Assembly (NCBI GenBank): GCA_037962975.1
Contig: CM075674.1
Location: 90,536,501 to 90,600,500, forward strand
DNA from: Clitoria ternatea
Taxonomy: Eukaryota; Streptophyta; Magnoliopsida; Fabales; Fabaceae
Length of the DNA: 64,000 bases
Direction of reading: 5' to 3'
The position numbers were made by a program, and so were the translations under genes. Below, piece by piece: positions 46,701-58,255 of this stretch. How positions within the stretch are numbered: position 1 is the stretch's first letter; the number at the start of each line of letters is the position of its first letter. The notes below the pieces were generated by a model that was given only the letters and a program-made list of their open reading frames with translations, was not told the DNA's origin and ran no database searches.

Positions 46701-49700
46701 TTTGCAATTTTGTAAATCTTCCTTTCACTCTGTTTTGTCCCCAACTCTTTGTAAAAATCTTCAAAATTTTAGATCGTGCTTCAGCCATAACCCTTTTTGT
46801 CTCTTTGTTGACCGTCCTATACTTGTCCTAATTTTCCATATTTTCACACTAATGTAAGTATTTGAAACACTTTTTTTTGTTTTTAACCTTTTCATGAACA
46901 CTCTCATTCCATCATGATTCCTTATCCCTAGATCCAAAGCCTTTTAATTCTCCTAAGAGAGTTTTTGTGTCTTAGCACTTTTGGCCATCTCCTCCCACAT
47001 GACATTAACACTTCCTTGTAACTCCTAGACTAAACGCTTGATATTTCCCCCCTTTAGCTGTCACCACCTAATCCTAGGGTTCTGCACTTGTCGCCTCCAT
47101 CGCTTTGACCCCTTAATAAGCATGTTCTTAACCAACACCCTATATTGGGTAGCCATAGGTTCCCCAGGGATAACTTCGCAATTCTTACAAAGCCTTCTAC
47201 CAGGGTTCTTTACCAAAAAATAATCAATTTGTGTTCTAGACCCCCCACTCTTGTATGTAATTAAATGCTCCTTGTATTTTTTAAAACATGTGTTGACAAT
47301 CTTCAAATTATAAGCCAAAGCAAAATCAATAATGATTGTCCTTCCTCGTTAAGGGTCCCAAAACCAAAACCCCCATGTGCGTGTGTATACTGACCAGCCT
47401 CTTTCCGTAAATGACCATTAAGATCTCCTCCAATGAAAACTTTCTCCCTTTGTGGGATGCTTCTAATCAACTCTTCCAAATCTTCCAAAAACAGTTTAAG
47501 CTGCAGATCTACTCTTACTTGAGGTGTATAAGCATTGATGATGTGGATAGTCTCTCTACTAACAATTTATCTTAGGGATAAAAATCTGATCTCTAATCCT
47601 TTTCACTTCTACAACATTCTTTTTCCAAACCTTATCCATAATAATACCCACCCTATTCCTAGTCTTATCCTTCCCTATATACCAAAACTTAAAACCCGTT
47701 GGGAGCTCATTGGCCTACCGACCCATCTAGTCTCTTGAAGACTTAAGATATTAATTTTTCTCTGCATCATAGTGTCCACAACCTCCATCGATTTTGTCGT
47801 CATTGACCCAATATTCCATGTGCCGAACCGAAACTTGCTCTCTTGGACTAACTTCTTTACCTGCATTCGTCCATAGCTTATTTAGCACTACATCCGGGCG
47901 CCGTTGCAACGGCTCTAGCTCATTTGGCACTATACTCAAGCCATACAGCGTGTTGCTTCTGGGAAACGACCTAACATTAACACTATAACATCGTTGATCT
48001 GTATTCATGAGAAGTCGACAAGTTTTACATTGGCTTTCAAGGTCTACCCTCCTTTAACCGGGCTTGAGCGGGCTATGGACTATAGGCGGAGTTAATGAGT
48101 GGCAGACAATGGATGATTAAATGTTCCATAATGTGTTTGGCATCTCATGTTTGTTTTACTTCATAGATATAGAATAGAATGAGAAACCAAAGGGATATAA
48201 CCGCCAAAGTTTGAATGACATAAAACATGATTTGATCAGGAACATGTACATCAAATAGAAGTTGAAATATTGAAGACTTTAAAGAAATTGAGACATATAG
48301 GTATTAACATGCTAAAATAAGCTGGTACTTTTGTGATAGACCTGTTGAATTCTTTTGGGGCCTTTAGTCAACAATGGGTTTGTCCTGTCATACTTTGGAG
48401 GTTTTCTTTTTACATGCCTTATATGTTTTGTAGGGAAAAGAAGTGTGGAATTTTATGTCTTTGTGGAATTTTATGTCTTTGTGCAATGTATGCAATTCTC
48501 TAGGGTATTGCCTGTATTTTCTAGGGCATCTCTAGCCCTTTATATAGCCAAACCCACCTAGTAGGATAAGGCTTTGTTGTTGTTGCGTCTCTATCTCTTT
48601 ATAATTTATAGCTTAGGATTGTTGTGACTTCTTTGTTGGTTCTTGGTTAATGGTTCCTTCAAGGGATCTTTTATCATTTCTAATTGTATGCTAAAACATT
48701 GTACTACTTCATTACATCTTTGGGCCTATTTGGCTCATTGGTTTCTCTCTGTTATAGATAGGATAAGAGGATTCATTCTTCTACACTAGTTGTATTGTAT
48801 CTTTCTTCTTCCTTTCTATTTTAAACATAGGATAGGAGGATTCATTAGACTCCTTTCTAATCTCTATTATGCTCCTTTCTAATCTCTATTATGTTCCTCT
48901 TGTCTAGTTTCAGAAGTGGTTTAGTTTTTCATGAATTACTTTTTGTCTCTTGTTAACTTTTATTTTACTTCATAATTCATCCTTTTCACCTAATCTTCTG
49001 CAGAAATTCATATTCGGAGGTAGGTTGATATTTGGGCCTGATGCTAGATCCCTGCTTGTCACCTTGTTGCTGATTATTGTTCCAGTTATAATCTTTTGCG
49101 TATTTGTAGCAAGGCATCTCCGACATGAATTTTCTTCATATAATTCAGGATATGCTATTTTAGTTGTGGCGATTCTTTTTACTATTCATGTAAGTTATGT
49201 TAATTTTTTTCTTTTATTGTTTTATGTTTTTATCCTTTTGTATGCATAGTTGGTTTGTGCTTGGTTAGTTTGCAAGCTCCAAAGTCCAAATTTAATGTAA
49301 TTTATCAACATGTCAAAGGGAGTGTGATAAAGTATTTAATATTATATGTTAGAGATATCATTGTTAGAGATTATATAATCTATTACCTGTTAGAGATATC
49401 ATTAGAGATATCCTTGTTAGAGATATCATATCTGTTAGGGATTAACACTAACTCTAACGCTCTATAAATTGGTTGCGCTTTTGTATTCCAAAACACATGA
49501 GAATATAATTCAGTTACAACAAACTCTCTCTCTCTCTCTCTCACCCTTTAATTCTAATATGGTATCAGAGCTTGATCGGTTTCTGTTATGACTCGTCTTG
49601 TCATGCCATCTCTGCTGCTGGTGCTGTCTAATGCACCTCTTACCTTTTCTCAAACCATTACTGATAAGCTTGATGATAAAAACTACCTCTTATAGAAGCA

Positions 49701-52700
49701 ACAGATGGAACTAGTGTTGAAGGGCCATTGCCTTCATCCCTTTGTGGTCAATCAGATTATACCACCACGATACCTCACCGAATCTGATTTTGACACCAAC
49801 TGTGTCAACGAGGCTTATCTTTCTTGGGAGTAGGAAGAACACCTTCTTGTGTGGCTGCAATCGTCACTTTCCAGTTCTTTCTTGCCAAAAGTCATCGGTT
49901 GCACCAATTCTTGGCAACTTTGGGAAAAGAATCACTTTCACTTTCATGCCCAAACAAAGGCTAAGGCTAGGCAATTTCACCATGAACTTCGCAATACCAA
50001 GAAGGGATCTTGAACCATCTTTGAATATATTCTCCGTCTTAAGGATCTTGTTGATGTCTTAATCTCCACTGGTGACTCGGTATCCTTTGGTGATCACCTC
50101 AATGCCGTTCTTGATGGCCTTCTTGTAGAGTATGATGTCCTCATCATTGTTATCAACAGTAGGAGCGAGTATTATGACATTGAAGAAATCGAGGCTTTCA
50201 TCCTTGCTCAAGAAGCATGTCTTGAGAAAAATCACATCATATTATCAGCGTCCCCTTCCCTGAATCTTGCCCAACATCCACCACCTTCACCTCATGATTC
50301 TCCCAATTCAAATATCATTGTAAATTCCCAACCCAATCACCCACGTCTTGGATTTCGTGGTACTAATTCCCTAAATAGCTTTGTTTTTCGCGGTGCTTTT
50401 CGTGGCCATGGGTATTGAGGACGTGATTACCGTTCCTCTTTGCTGTGCCAAATTTGCCAGAAAATTGGTCACGACACTCGTTTTTGTTATAATTGTTACA
50501 GTTCAGCATACATACACTCAGCATACATACACTCGAGCAACATCTTCTCACTCAACCACCACTCAACTTTCCCCCAAGACCTGGGCATCCTCTTGTGGCA
50601 CCTCTACTGCCTTGTCCTGCAGCATTCATTGGGTCCCACTCTTCCCTTGAAATCCTCCTTTGCACAACATTGGATAGGTGATTTTGGTGCAACTCATTAT
50701 GTTACTGCTGATACCCAGCACCTTTTCCCTCAAGCACCATATGTTGGTCCAGATCAACTTCACCTTGGCAATGGTCAAGGTTTATGAAATTCTAAACACT
50801 GATTCTTCCTCCTTCTGTTGACCTTTACACCACAATCTCACCTTCACATTCAATGACATACTACATGTTCCCACTATCACTAGAAACCTTATGAGTGTCA
50901 GTAAATTTACACAGGATAACTATGTTTATTTTGAATATCACCCTCATTATTGTTGTGTGAAATCTCAGGTTACCAATTGAGTCATCCTTGAAGGTGCTGT
51001 TAATGAAGGTTTCTATGTCCTTCCCACTTTGCTGCCCCCTCTGCTGTTCCTGCTCCTCCCGCCACTCCTTCCATCTCTGCAATCCCTACTAGTTCATTAC
51101 CTGCTTCCATTCACACAACTAAACATATACCCATCCACTCACAATTTACACTGTGGCACAAGAGAATAGGCCACCCACACATTACAGTTAAAAATCATGT
51201 AATGAAACTTCGCAATTTACTATCAATAACAAGGAGATCACTGATTTTTGTGCTGCTTGCTGTAAGGGCAAAGCACATTGTTTTCACGCTTCTGCTTCTA
51301 CTGCTGTTTACACAGCCAAATGCTTAACTGTAACGATAACAAAAAGGGCCTATGAGACTCAAAAAAAAGGATCCCAACCTAGAAAAATAAAAAAAGGCCT
51401 CAGGTTTTTTGAGTACAAGTCCTAAGATAAAATAGACACAAATAAAATCAAAAAGCCTAGTTGGACTTGAAGGGGGGTGTTAGGAAGTCCCATATTGAAT
51501 AAAATATTAGGGAGTAAAGAATATATAAGTGTTGGGAGTATCACCCATAATACCTTAAAGTTTTATGGTTAAGTATCTCTCATGTCTCACCTAATAAACT
51601 CACCTTTACTCTCCCAAGTAATATTGGGCCTATAAACTACTAAAAAACTCTAAATGAACGTGCCTTATACTGGTCAGAAACCACAATATATATCTGCCTT
51701 CTTGTGTATCTGTTATGAGCCAATGCTAAGAACGGTGGAAGTGTGACGTGTTTAACACTGTCGCTGATATAGAATCATGTGTCTATTAGTGCTCTTTTTT
51801 TCCCTAACAGTTTTTAATTTTGTTATCAAGACACTGGTTTTCTTTAATCTTTTTACTGACCCCATACAGTATGTCACAACATAGTCTCATTATCCATGGT
51901 TTTAGGTCCTGGTGCTTCTCTTTCTTACTTCCTCTCGTGATCCGGGCATCATTCCAAGGAATTCACATCCACCAGAAGAGGAGTTTCGTTATGACACTTC
52001 GGTTTCTGCTGATGGTGGACGACAAACACCAAGCCTTCAGTTTCCCCGAACAAAAGAAGTAATTGTCAATGGCCTTGTTGTAAAGGTGAAATATTGTGAG
52101 ACTTGTATGCTTTATCGTCCTCCTCGTTGCTCGCATTGCTCCATATGCAACAACTGCGTTGAGCGTTTCGATCACCATTGCCCTTGGGTTGGCCAATGCA
52201 TTGGTCTGGTATGAAAGTTGACAGTCATGACATAATTGATGATAGTTTTCGTTAATGATTTTCTTTAGTCTTGGAGGTTTGCTATGTTCTTATTTATTTT
52301 TGGGCTGTTACGATGTGCAGAGGAACTACCGTTACTTCTTTATGTTTGTTTCTTCGGCCACTCTTCTGTGCATCTACGTGTTTTCCCTCTCAGCATTTTA
52401 CATCAAGGTTCTGATGGACAATTATGATGGCTCTATTTGGAAGGCTATGAAAGAATCCCCTGCATCTATGATACTAATGGCTTATTGTTTCATCTCTTTG
52501 TGGTTTGTTGGTGGACTAACTGGCTTCCATTTGTACCTTATAGGCACAAACCAGGTTAGTTAATTTCTTTCAAACACTTTTGTTGTTAATATTTTGTTTA
52601 CTTTATATCTCATTGGTTAGTGTACCTCCAGATCAGTTTGTAATCGAGAGCGAAGAAAATTGGATGGAATGATCTCTTGAAATTAATTCCATACTGCTTT

Positions 52701-53803
52701 ACTTTAAAAGCTAAGTACGGCTTTTGACTGCAAATCTTTTAAATGCACAAGGCATGCTATTTTCTGGAAAGGCTATAGTTGAATTGATTTTCTTTCTTTA
52801 TTTAATAAATTTTTCTAGTTCCAGATGATATGATCCACACACCAGTTCAGGTTGTGTGCTCAATACAAATCATGAAACAGTGCTGAACATTAAAAGGAAA
52901 TCCAGTGTTTTGTTATTGAAGGTAAACAGAAAGTAGGCTGGGTAGTTTATGATGGAATACGATTGCCTGCACATGTAAACTATAATGGTAATGGATGGGA
53001 AAAACAGACATTCTGAGAAAATGCCAAGTTTTACATTTATATTTTCTTCCCTCTTTTCTCGTCATAAAAAGGGAAAATTTAAATTTTCATGAAGCTCTAT
53101 ATTTTTCCTAGTCAATGCAAGCCTGATTCACACACGTACAGATACAACAACACATCTGTTGAGGGGTCTTGAGTTGCCAAATTTTAGTATACATCTTTCT
53201 ATAATCATATACCTTATAACCGTACTATATTGTTCTATGGAAATTGATTCCCACGAGTTTTTGGGTTATACATGAATATGTTCATCATCTATGATAGTGC
53301 CCCTTGTCTTGCAGACTACCTATGAAAACTTCCGGTATAGAGCTGACGGCAGGATCAATGTTTTTAATCAAGGTTGTTTAAATAATTTTCTGGAAGTGTT
53401 TTGCACAAAAGTAAAACCCTCAAGGAACAATTTCAGGGCTTTTTTTCAAGAGGAGGCACCAAGGCCACTAGCATCAGTTATTGCCCGGGACCGTGAACCC
53501 GCTGACTGGGGTGGGGATCGCCGTCCTAAAGTTGAAGATGATCTAGATATCGGTGAAGACTTGTTGAAGATATCGCAGCGTAGGAATACTGAAGAGCTCG
53601 ATGAGGACATTCGGGGAAGAGGAAGCAATGGACTGCCTCATAATACATCTGAACCTGACTCGATTTTGTCCTTGGATCACCGAGCTCCCACAATTCGATC
53701 TGAAGCCAGGCACTCAAGTTGGGAAATTGCGCAAGAGGTCCTTGCAAATTCGAATATCAATGAAAGCAGAAACTATGCTGCTTCTAAGGAAGTGCGCCAA
53801 TGA
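40742..53803 (+). CDS. PAT08: DHHC-type protein S-acyltransferase, PAT08 homologue (5 exons)
   Basis: Exons 40742-40783, 49004-49189, 51906-52208, 52321-52554 and 53315-53803 join in frame, all with GT-AG introns, into 417 residues. The enzyme adds palmitate to cysteines of membrane-associated proteins. It has the DHHC Cys-rich domain (about 140-187) with the catalytic DHHC at 165-168, DPG at 88-90, TTYE (the TTxE motif) at 256-259, and four likely membrane spans (about 31-50, 65-84, 183-205, 225-250). RVYQVWKGSNKFIFGGRLIF at the start and KVEDDLDIGEDL in the tail match Arabidopsis PAT08 (At4g24630) as I recall it; that protein is of similar length. The first ATG of the conserved start was chosen. 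Introns 1 (8.2 kb) and 2 (2.7 kb) are swollen by transposons, yet all exons are open. Confidence 0.95.
40784..42045 (+). other. PAT08 intron 1, 5' unique part
   Basis: T-rich intron sequence from the donor GTAAAG at 40784 up to the LINE insertion. No gene or repeat recognised. Confidence 0.7.
43403..43586 (-). repeat. 3' LTR of intronic Copia
   Basis: Begins TGTTGAAAATAAGGAAAC on the plus strand; pair of 46177-46365. The inner end reads CAATA where the partner has AACA, so its terminal CA is mutated. Confidence 0.9.
43594..46140 (-). pseudogene. Copia integrase-RT-RNase H relic
   Basis: In order on the minus strand: integrase start YFVSFIDYSRCTWLFLMKN (about 46125), NGIAGKK-type end in another frame, integrase C-terminal VFGSTCFVHNLG and KCYYPVLHRYFVS (45742-45500), RT with GCRWVYKVKIGPDGSVDRLK and KSLYGLKQSLRAWFSRF (45010-44640), then IVYADDIVITGSN (44555), the intact catalytic YADD, and RNase H with VVGYSNADWAGSP (about 44070-44020) and IRDNQAAMHIASN, HFVREKV (43850-43720). 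Frameshifts near 45900, 45090 and 44560 and a stop near 44007 separate the pieces. Gag and protease are missing, as the integrase part starts only about 25 bp after the primer site. Confidence 0.9.
46177..46365 (-). repeat. 5' LTR of intronic Copia
   Basis: Plus-strand TGTTGAAAATAAGG to TTAATTTTAACA, with intact TG...CA ends, followed by the GATCT duplication. Confidence 0.9.
48111..49003 (+). other. PAT08 intron 1, 3' part
   Basis: T-rich intron sequence up to the acceptor CTGCAG at 49003. It has two short tandem duplications (TGTGGAATTTTATGTCTT, 48447-48483; CTCCTTTCTAATCTCTATTATG, about 48850-48894). Confidence 0.7.
48545..48595 (+). mobile_element. Severely 5'-truncated RTE LINE tail
   Basis: ACCTAGTAGGATAAGGCTTT followed by GTTGTTGTTG is the plus-strand version of the RTE 3' end seen at 42056-42090 on the other strand. 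Only the tail is present. Confidence 0.6.
49323..51340 (+). mobile_element. Copia relic in PAT08 intron 2 (5' LTR, primer site, gag, protease)
   Basis: An LTR-like start TGTGATAAAGTATT (49323) with repeated TTAGAGATATCATT words, a (CT)n stretch (49526-49543) and then ATGGTATCAGAGCTTGAT (49559-49576), a clear Met-tRNA primer site. From the ATG at 49588 broken frames give gag (LTFSQTITDKLDDKNYLL, then LWEKNHFHFHAQTKAKARQF), a zinc knuckle CQICQKIGHDTRFC (about 50448-50490), the protease start WIGDFGATHYVT (about 50670) and the GAG-pre-integrase LWHKRIGHPH (about 51153). It stops near 51340. The protease triplet reads DFG instead of DSG. Several stops make it inactive. No matching 3' LTR is seen. 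Confidence 0.85.
51478..51809 (+). repeat. LTR of another element in PAT08 intron 2
   Basis: TGTTAGG (51478) and CCTAACA (51803-51809) are perfect 7-bp inverted termini. A polypurine tract, GACTTGAAGGGGGG, directly precedes it (51464-51477). It does not match the 5' LTR at 49323, so it is a second element's 3' LTR with a little interior left (about 51341-51477). The body (GAAGTCCCATATTGAATAAA, then ATATATAAGTG) resembles a repeat common in dicot genomes. Confidence 0.7.
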
Positions 53804-54959
53804 GAGGGTGTGGTTTGTCTCCGATATTTTTATGGCATCAACCATATACTAAAGATGGAAAAGGAAGTGGGAGCTGAATCATTGGAACTTTTGGTACAAA
53901 ACTAAGGGTATCTTTTTGCTGTAATCCTTGATCTTTGTTTGGGAAGGCATAGAAATATCTGTTTGTAATTTGTTTGAGAGACCAAGTGTCTTTTTATCTT
54001 CCTATTTTTTTCATTTTTTGACAGTCCAATATGTGGATCTCATCTTACTTGGCTTTATTCTTTGTGTAAATAACCAGTTGTGATACTGAAGATTCTCAAC
54101 ATATGCTACGTTTTAGGCACTGTAAAAATGGGTCGTTTGTTGGAAGTGCTCTCATCTTTGCTTTGCTATTAATTTGCTATCAAATTTGATGGTATTTTAT
54201 TTACCTGGTGTAGTTTCAGCAAGAGCAAAGCGAAAAGGGAAAATCTTTCGTTTTAAGTCATGGAAATTTGCAGCTACTTGGATATTGCGTTGGATATATA
54301 TTGCTTTACATTATTTCCCTCTACCAAATGAAACTAACGTACCTTATACTAAATCCGACACTAAAAGTTTGTTTGGCTGCTTTTTGAAAATTGAGAAAGA
54401 AAAAGAAAAAAGGATTTGTTATTTCTCATAGTTTTTGCAATGTTCGGTGCATTTGTCCTATAATGGTGTGGTTGTTTAGAAAATGCATCATATATAAGAT
54501 GTCTTCTCAAAATAGTTTGTATAATTCATAATTTTTAAAATTTTAGGTTAGCTATTTTATTTATCAAAGTGTCTATAAACTAGTGAATGGATTATTCAAT
54601 ATGATCGACGTTAAATGTTCTAGGTTATATTTACACAAAAAAAAGTAGTTTTCATTTCTTAAAGATATTGTCTTCACCTTATGTTAACAAATAAACGAAG
54701 TGTATCAAGGATAAAAGACAAGAAGTATCTTGGCTTTGTTTTTCAACATTTTCTCTCAAACCAAACAAATAAATTAAGGGTTTTATCTAACATCCTAATT
54801 TAAATTTTAAGGGCAAATTAATAAGCCTAAAAGATTGAAACAATTATTTTGTTCAAGTTAAATTTAATATACTGAATTTATTAAATTCCTTTCCCTTTAA
54901 GCTTTATTTCAATTAATTTTTTTATTAAATTCTTAAAACTCCTTATTCTAACTTTTCTC
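53804..54959 (+). other. PAT08 3' flank, no further gene
   Basis: The first 300 bp or so after the stop probably hold the 3' untranslated region (T-rich, TTTGTAATTTG at 53963). The rest is AT-rich intergenic DNA; the open frame at 54174-54431 has no recognisable content. Confidence 0.5.
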
Positions 54960-56599
54960 TTTACTTAATTTTCTCCCTCATTTTCTTTTCCCCTCAACTG
55001 TGCCATTCTTTCCCCCTATCTCGAGCTCTCTCTCTTTCTCACTTCCCTATCTCGTTTGCTCTCTTTCTCTCGTGCCTCTCTTGGCTTCATCACCCCCTGC
55101 TACGCTATCTCCTCTCTTTTCTCCTCAATTTCTCTCAAGCTTTCTCTTGGTGGGTGATTGTGGTTTGATTTCTACCTTTCCTCTTCATGTGCATGCAACT
55201 AATTTTGGGTTTTCCTCTCTTCCTTTTTGCTTTAGCCCTAGGTGGCCATGGTAGATAAGTGTGAAGCTTGAGACAATAACTTCTATGACTTCGTGGTGAC
55301 AAGGCAAGATTCAAACCCTCATTCTACTCCTCTTTCCTTTTCGACTAGGGAAGCTCATGGAACCCGTTGCTTGCAAAACTTGATTTATACTTCGATTGTG
55401 GTTGGGCAGCAGTTAGAAATCAATTTCAAAATGAAATAGCGAAAGGTCGAAGCGTCGGAAGCGTTCAAAGGATTGTTGACACATTTCGGTAAGTCATCTT
55501 ATATCAGAAGTGGACCAAATTGGTATTAAGGGTTTTGAAATGCCTATTTGTCTTGTTCCGGGGAATTAATGTAATTATTATTAATTTTTAGGAAGTTTGG
55601 AGTAAGGCGTATTTGGATGTTTTAGAAATTAAAAGCTACGTCGATGCTTGGAAGGATATATTGGAAACCAGAATCATTGTGAGGTACGTTTCGACATATG
55701 AGAGGGTTTATCGCCTGAGTAGCGAATAGGAAATTAGATTCAAGATCGAGTTTTCTATTAAATTAAATGATAATAATTATGATTCTTGTTTTATTCTTAC
55801 ATTGTGATATTGATGTTGATACTTGTTATGGATCATATGAAATTGTGTTATTGTTGGCATTTATTGGAAATTCTTCGTATAAATAATGATGTAGCTGAAA
55901 TCTTGTCCTTTTTGTGTATGGTCGCGATTAAGGTATGGTGAATTGATAATAATTAGCCTGGTGGCGTAACTATGATAATTGATGTTAAGAGTTATGTTTG
56001 ATTGTTTCATCAATGGACTGATGGGGAATTTTCTAAATTGTGAATTCCGAGTTATGAATTATAAATGATTGAGTTATATCTCAGTGATGGATGATGATAG
56101 TGAAATGAATCGTGTGATGTGGTTTAGAAGGAGTAGGTTATGATGTCAAGTTGAGTTTTTATTATATGCGATAAGATTTGCATCATATGCATTATGCATT
56201 TTCATGACATCATATGTATTTGGCGCTATGATTCACCTGACACTATGATTTACTAATGAGAGTGTCGCTTATAGTGCTATGATTCACTGAGCAGTTCTTT
56301 AGTATCAATGAGGCTACCACTTATAGTGCTACGATTCACTATGTAGTCCTCGAGCACCACCGCTTATAGTGCTACGATTCACTGGGTGGTCACCGGATGC
56401 CGCTCGATTATAGTGCTACGATTCACTGAGTGGTTATACGTCTATGATGTTTATGAAAGAGTATTGGTTCATTGTGTTGAATTGATGAATGTATTATGAA
56501 GGGCATGAATCCTTAGTACTATTTCCTATCTACTACTTTAAGTGGTACTCACCCCTTTACTTGTGGTTTCAGTGAAGTTTCAGAAGGGTGATGAGGATG
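54960..56599 (+). mobile_element. Gypsy LTR fragment
   Basis: The segment has the layout of the next LTR: a CT-rich leader (54960-55150), an ordinary middle, a tandem-repeat part (56222-56430) and a closing phrase GGTACTCACCCCTTTACTTG (56549) similar to ACACTCACCCTTGCTGTGG in the LTR that follows (58334). The LTR at 56600 interrupts or abuts it. Limits are uncertain. Confidence 0.45.
56222..56430 (+). repeat. Tandem repeat with TATAGTGCTACGATTCACT
   Basis: Four close copies of CTTATAGTGCTAYGATTCAC occur at intervals of about 45-70 bp, preceded by two weaker ones (GGCGCTATGATTCACCTG, CACTATGATTTACTAA). Confidence 0.85.
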
Positions 56600-57542
56600 T
56601 GTAACATCCCGGATATTTATAGAAAAATTTTGTGTAGTGGAAAATATTAAAAATTGTTTTACGAATTTATTTGATATTTTTATGAATTATTGGGCAATTA
56701 TAAATAATTAAATATTATGAATGTAAATAAATTTATTGATTGGTTAATTATAAAAAGGGTTAAATGAGGTGTGATTAGAAGAGAAGTTTAATTAAAAGTG
56801 ACCGGTTGGGGAGGTAACCGGTTTCCATGAGTTTTAAATAAAGGTTTCTTTCTCTTTCCTCAATCATTCACTCAATCATTCACTTCTACGAGAATCTTCT
56901 TCTTCTTCATCTATTACTTTTCTTCTCCTTCCTCCATTGCTGCGAGCTGCATGCTCTGAAGGGAGGTCTATTTCGCATCAAAACCTTGAGATAACTACGT
57001 TTCCGTGACCGTGGTTTCAAGGTGAGTCCATTGAACCGTTTAAATTTGTGTTACCTCGTCTCTTTCGTTTCCTCCTTTGGACCGAATGGTCATGCATGAC
57101 GGGGTAAGGTTCCGATCTCCACTCCTCTTGGGTGTGTGAGCCTGAAAATGGTATTTTGACTGTGAGGGTGGTACGACGTTAATGGGTTTTGCATTCAGAT
57201 CTGTAGGTAGCAGAACGAACACCGGAGGACTGATTGACGAAGCTGGTGCTGGATTCGGAGGAGAAACAGTGAACCCAGCGCTTAGAGGACGTAATCGGCA
57301 TCAGGAGTAGATTGTCGAAGCTTGGAACCGAGGTAAGAGGGGTGTTCGGGTTATAATTAATTAGAATAGGACACATTTTGGGTCCGAGACGTTGAACTCA
57401 TGGTGAACATGATAAGAAGATATTACTGAATGAGAATTGTATGTGTGCATGTATGCATGTGTGAATATGGACACCGATCGGTTTAAGATCGTGTGTGTGA
57501 CTTAAGATGATTATGAGTTTGAAATATTTGATGCTGTGACAA

Positions 57543-57633
57543 TCGATGTACAGTGGCAATGTGATGCCGGGCTTGACAAGCAGGTCGCCCAGTGGCAATG
57601 TGATGGATGGGCTTGACAAGTCGGTTGCCCTGT
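57543..57633 (+). repeat. Two tandem copies, about 44 bp
   Basis: CAGTGGCAATGTGATG followed by GGGCTTGACAAG and GGTYGCCC is repeated once, inside the LTR at 56600. Confidence 0.85.
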
Positions 57634-57954
57634 ATTGTGAGCACATGCCAGTTTCTCATAGTTGCATCTGTTGATTATTGATGATATGTAATGATTATGA
57701 GATGATATATGTGATTATGTGGTATGGGACGACCGACGATATGTATAGCCCCTCATTTCCGGCTCTCGTGGCTTTTGTGCCCAGTTGAGCTACCCAGTGG
57801 TCAAGTAGGACCCAGTGGTCGAGGTGGAGAGTCAAGCAGGACTCGGTAAACCAAGCAGGGCTCACGAGGTGTCAAGTAGGACCCCCAGCTGAAGGCCGAT
57901 CCTTTAGTATCCGGATACTAGGTGTTAATTTTGTCTGAGTCAGTGGTGACAATT

Positions 57955-58255
57955 GATGATTTGATAATTTGCCGAGTGCAATTTGATATATTTGATGAGT
58001 ATGATTTGATAATTTTGTTGAGTGCAAATTTGTTATATTTATCGAGTGGTAAATTGTTATACTTGCTGAGTGTGAATGGCTATATTTGCTGAGTGATTTG
58101 CTAAAATTGCCGAATGAGAATTGTTATATTTACCGAATATAATTGGTTATATTGCCGAGTGTGAATTACTATATTTTTGAGTGTTAATTGCTATAATTGC
58201 TGAGTGTGAGTTAATTGCCGAGTATGAGTTAATTGTCGAGTGTAATGTGCAATTT
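57955..58255 (+). repeat. Degenerate tandem array with GCCGAGTG core
   Basis: About ten units of roughly 25-30 bp read like TTGCTATATTTGCCGAGTGTGA with much variation. They lie in the LTR upstream of its presumed end region. Confidence 0.8.

Larger units (their letters stand above)
42046..48110 (-). mobile_element. RTE-type LINE relic in PAT08 intron 1
   Basis: On the minus strand the order is an AP-endonuclease part (47866-47675, FRFGTWNIGSMTTKSMEVVD and LSLQETRWVG; more at 47488-47061), then reverse transcriptase (HLVFIDLEKAYDCVP, 43186-42898) and the C-terminal part (42734-42276, FYRTVIRSTKLYGTKCWVV, HLRWFGHV). It ends with GGGATAAGGCTTTATTGTTG (minus strand, 42075-42056), the usual 3' end of plant RTE elements. 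ATGAGTG at both outer edges (42034 and 48094) may be part of a target duplication. Stops and frameshifts are frequent and the RT catalytic ADD motif is lost. A Copia element splits it at 43403-46365. Confidence 0.85.

Noticed and set aside
54174..54431. Second host gene downstream of PAT08
   Set aside because: The 85-codon frame has no domain and lies in AT-rich flank; no splice partners are seen.
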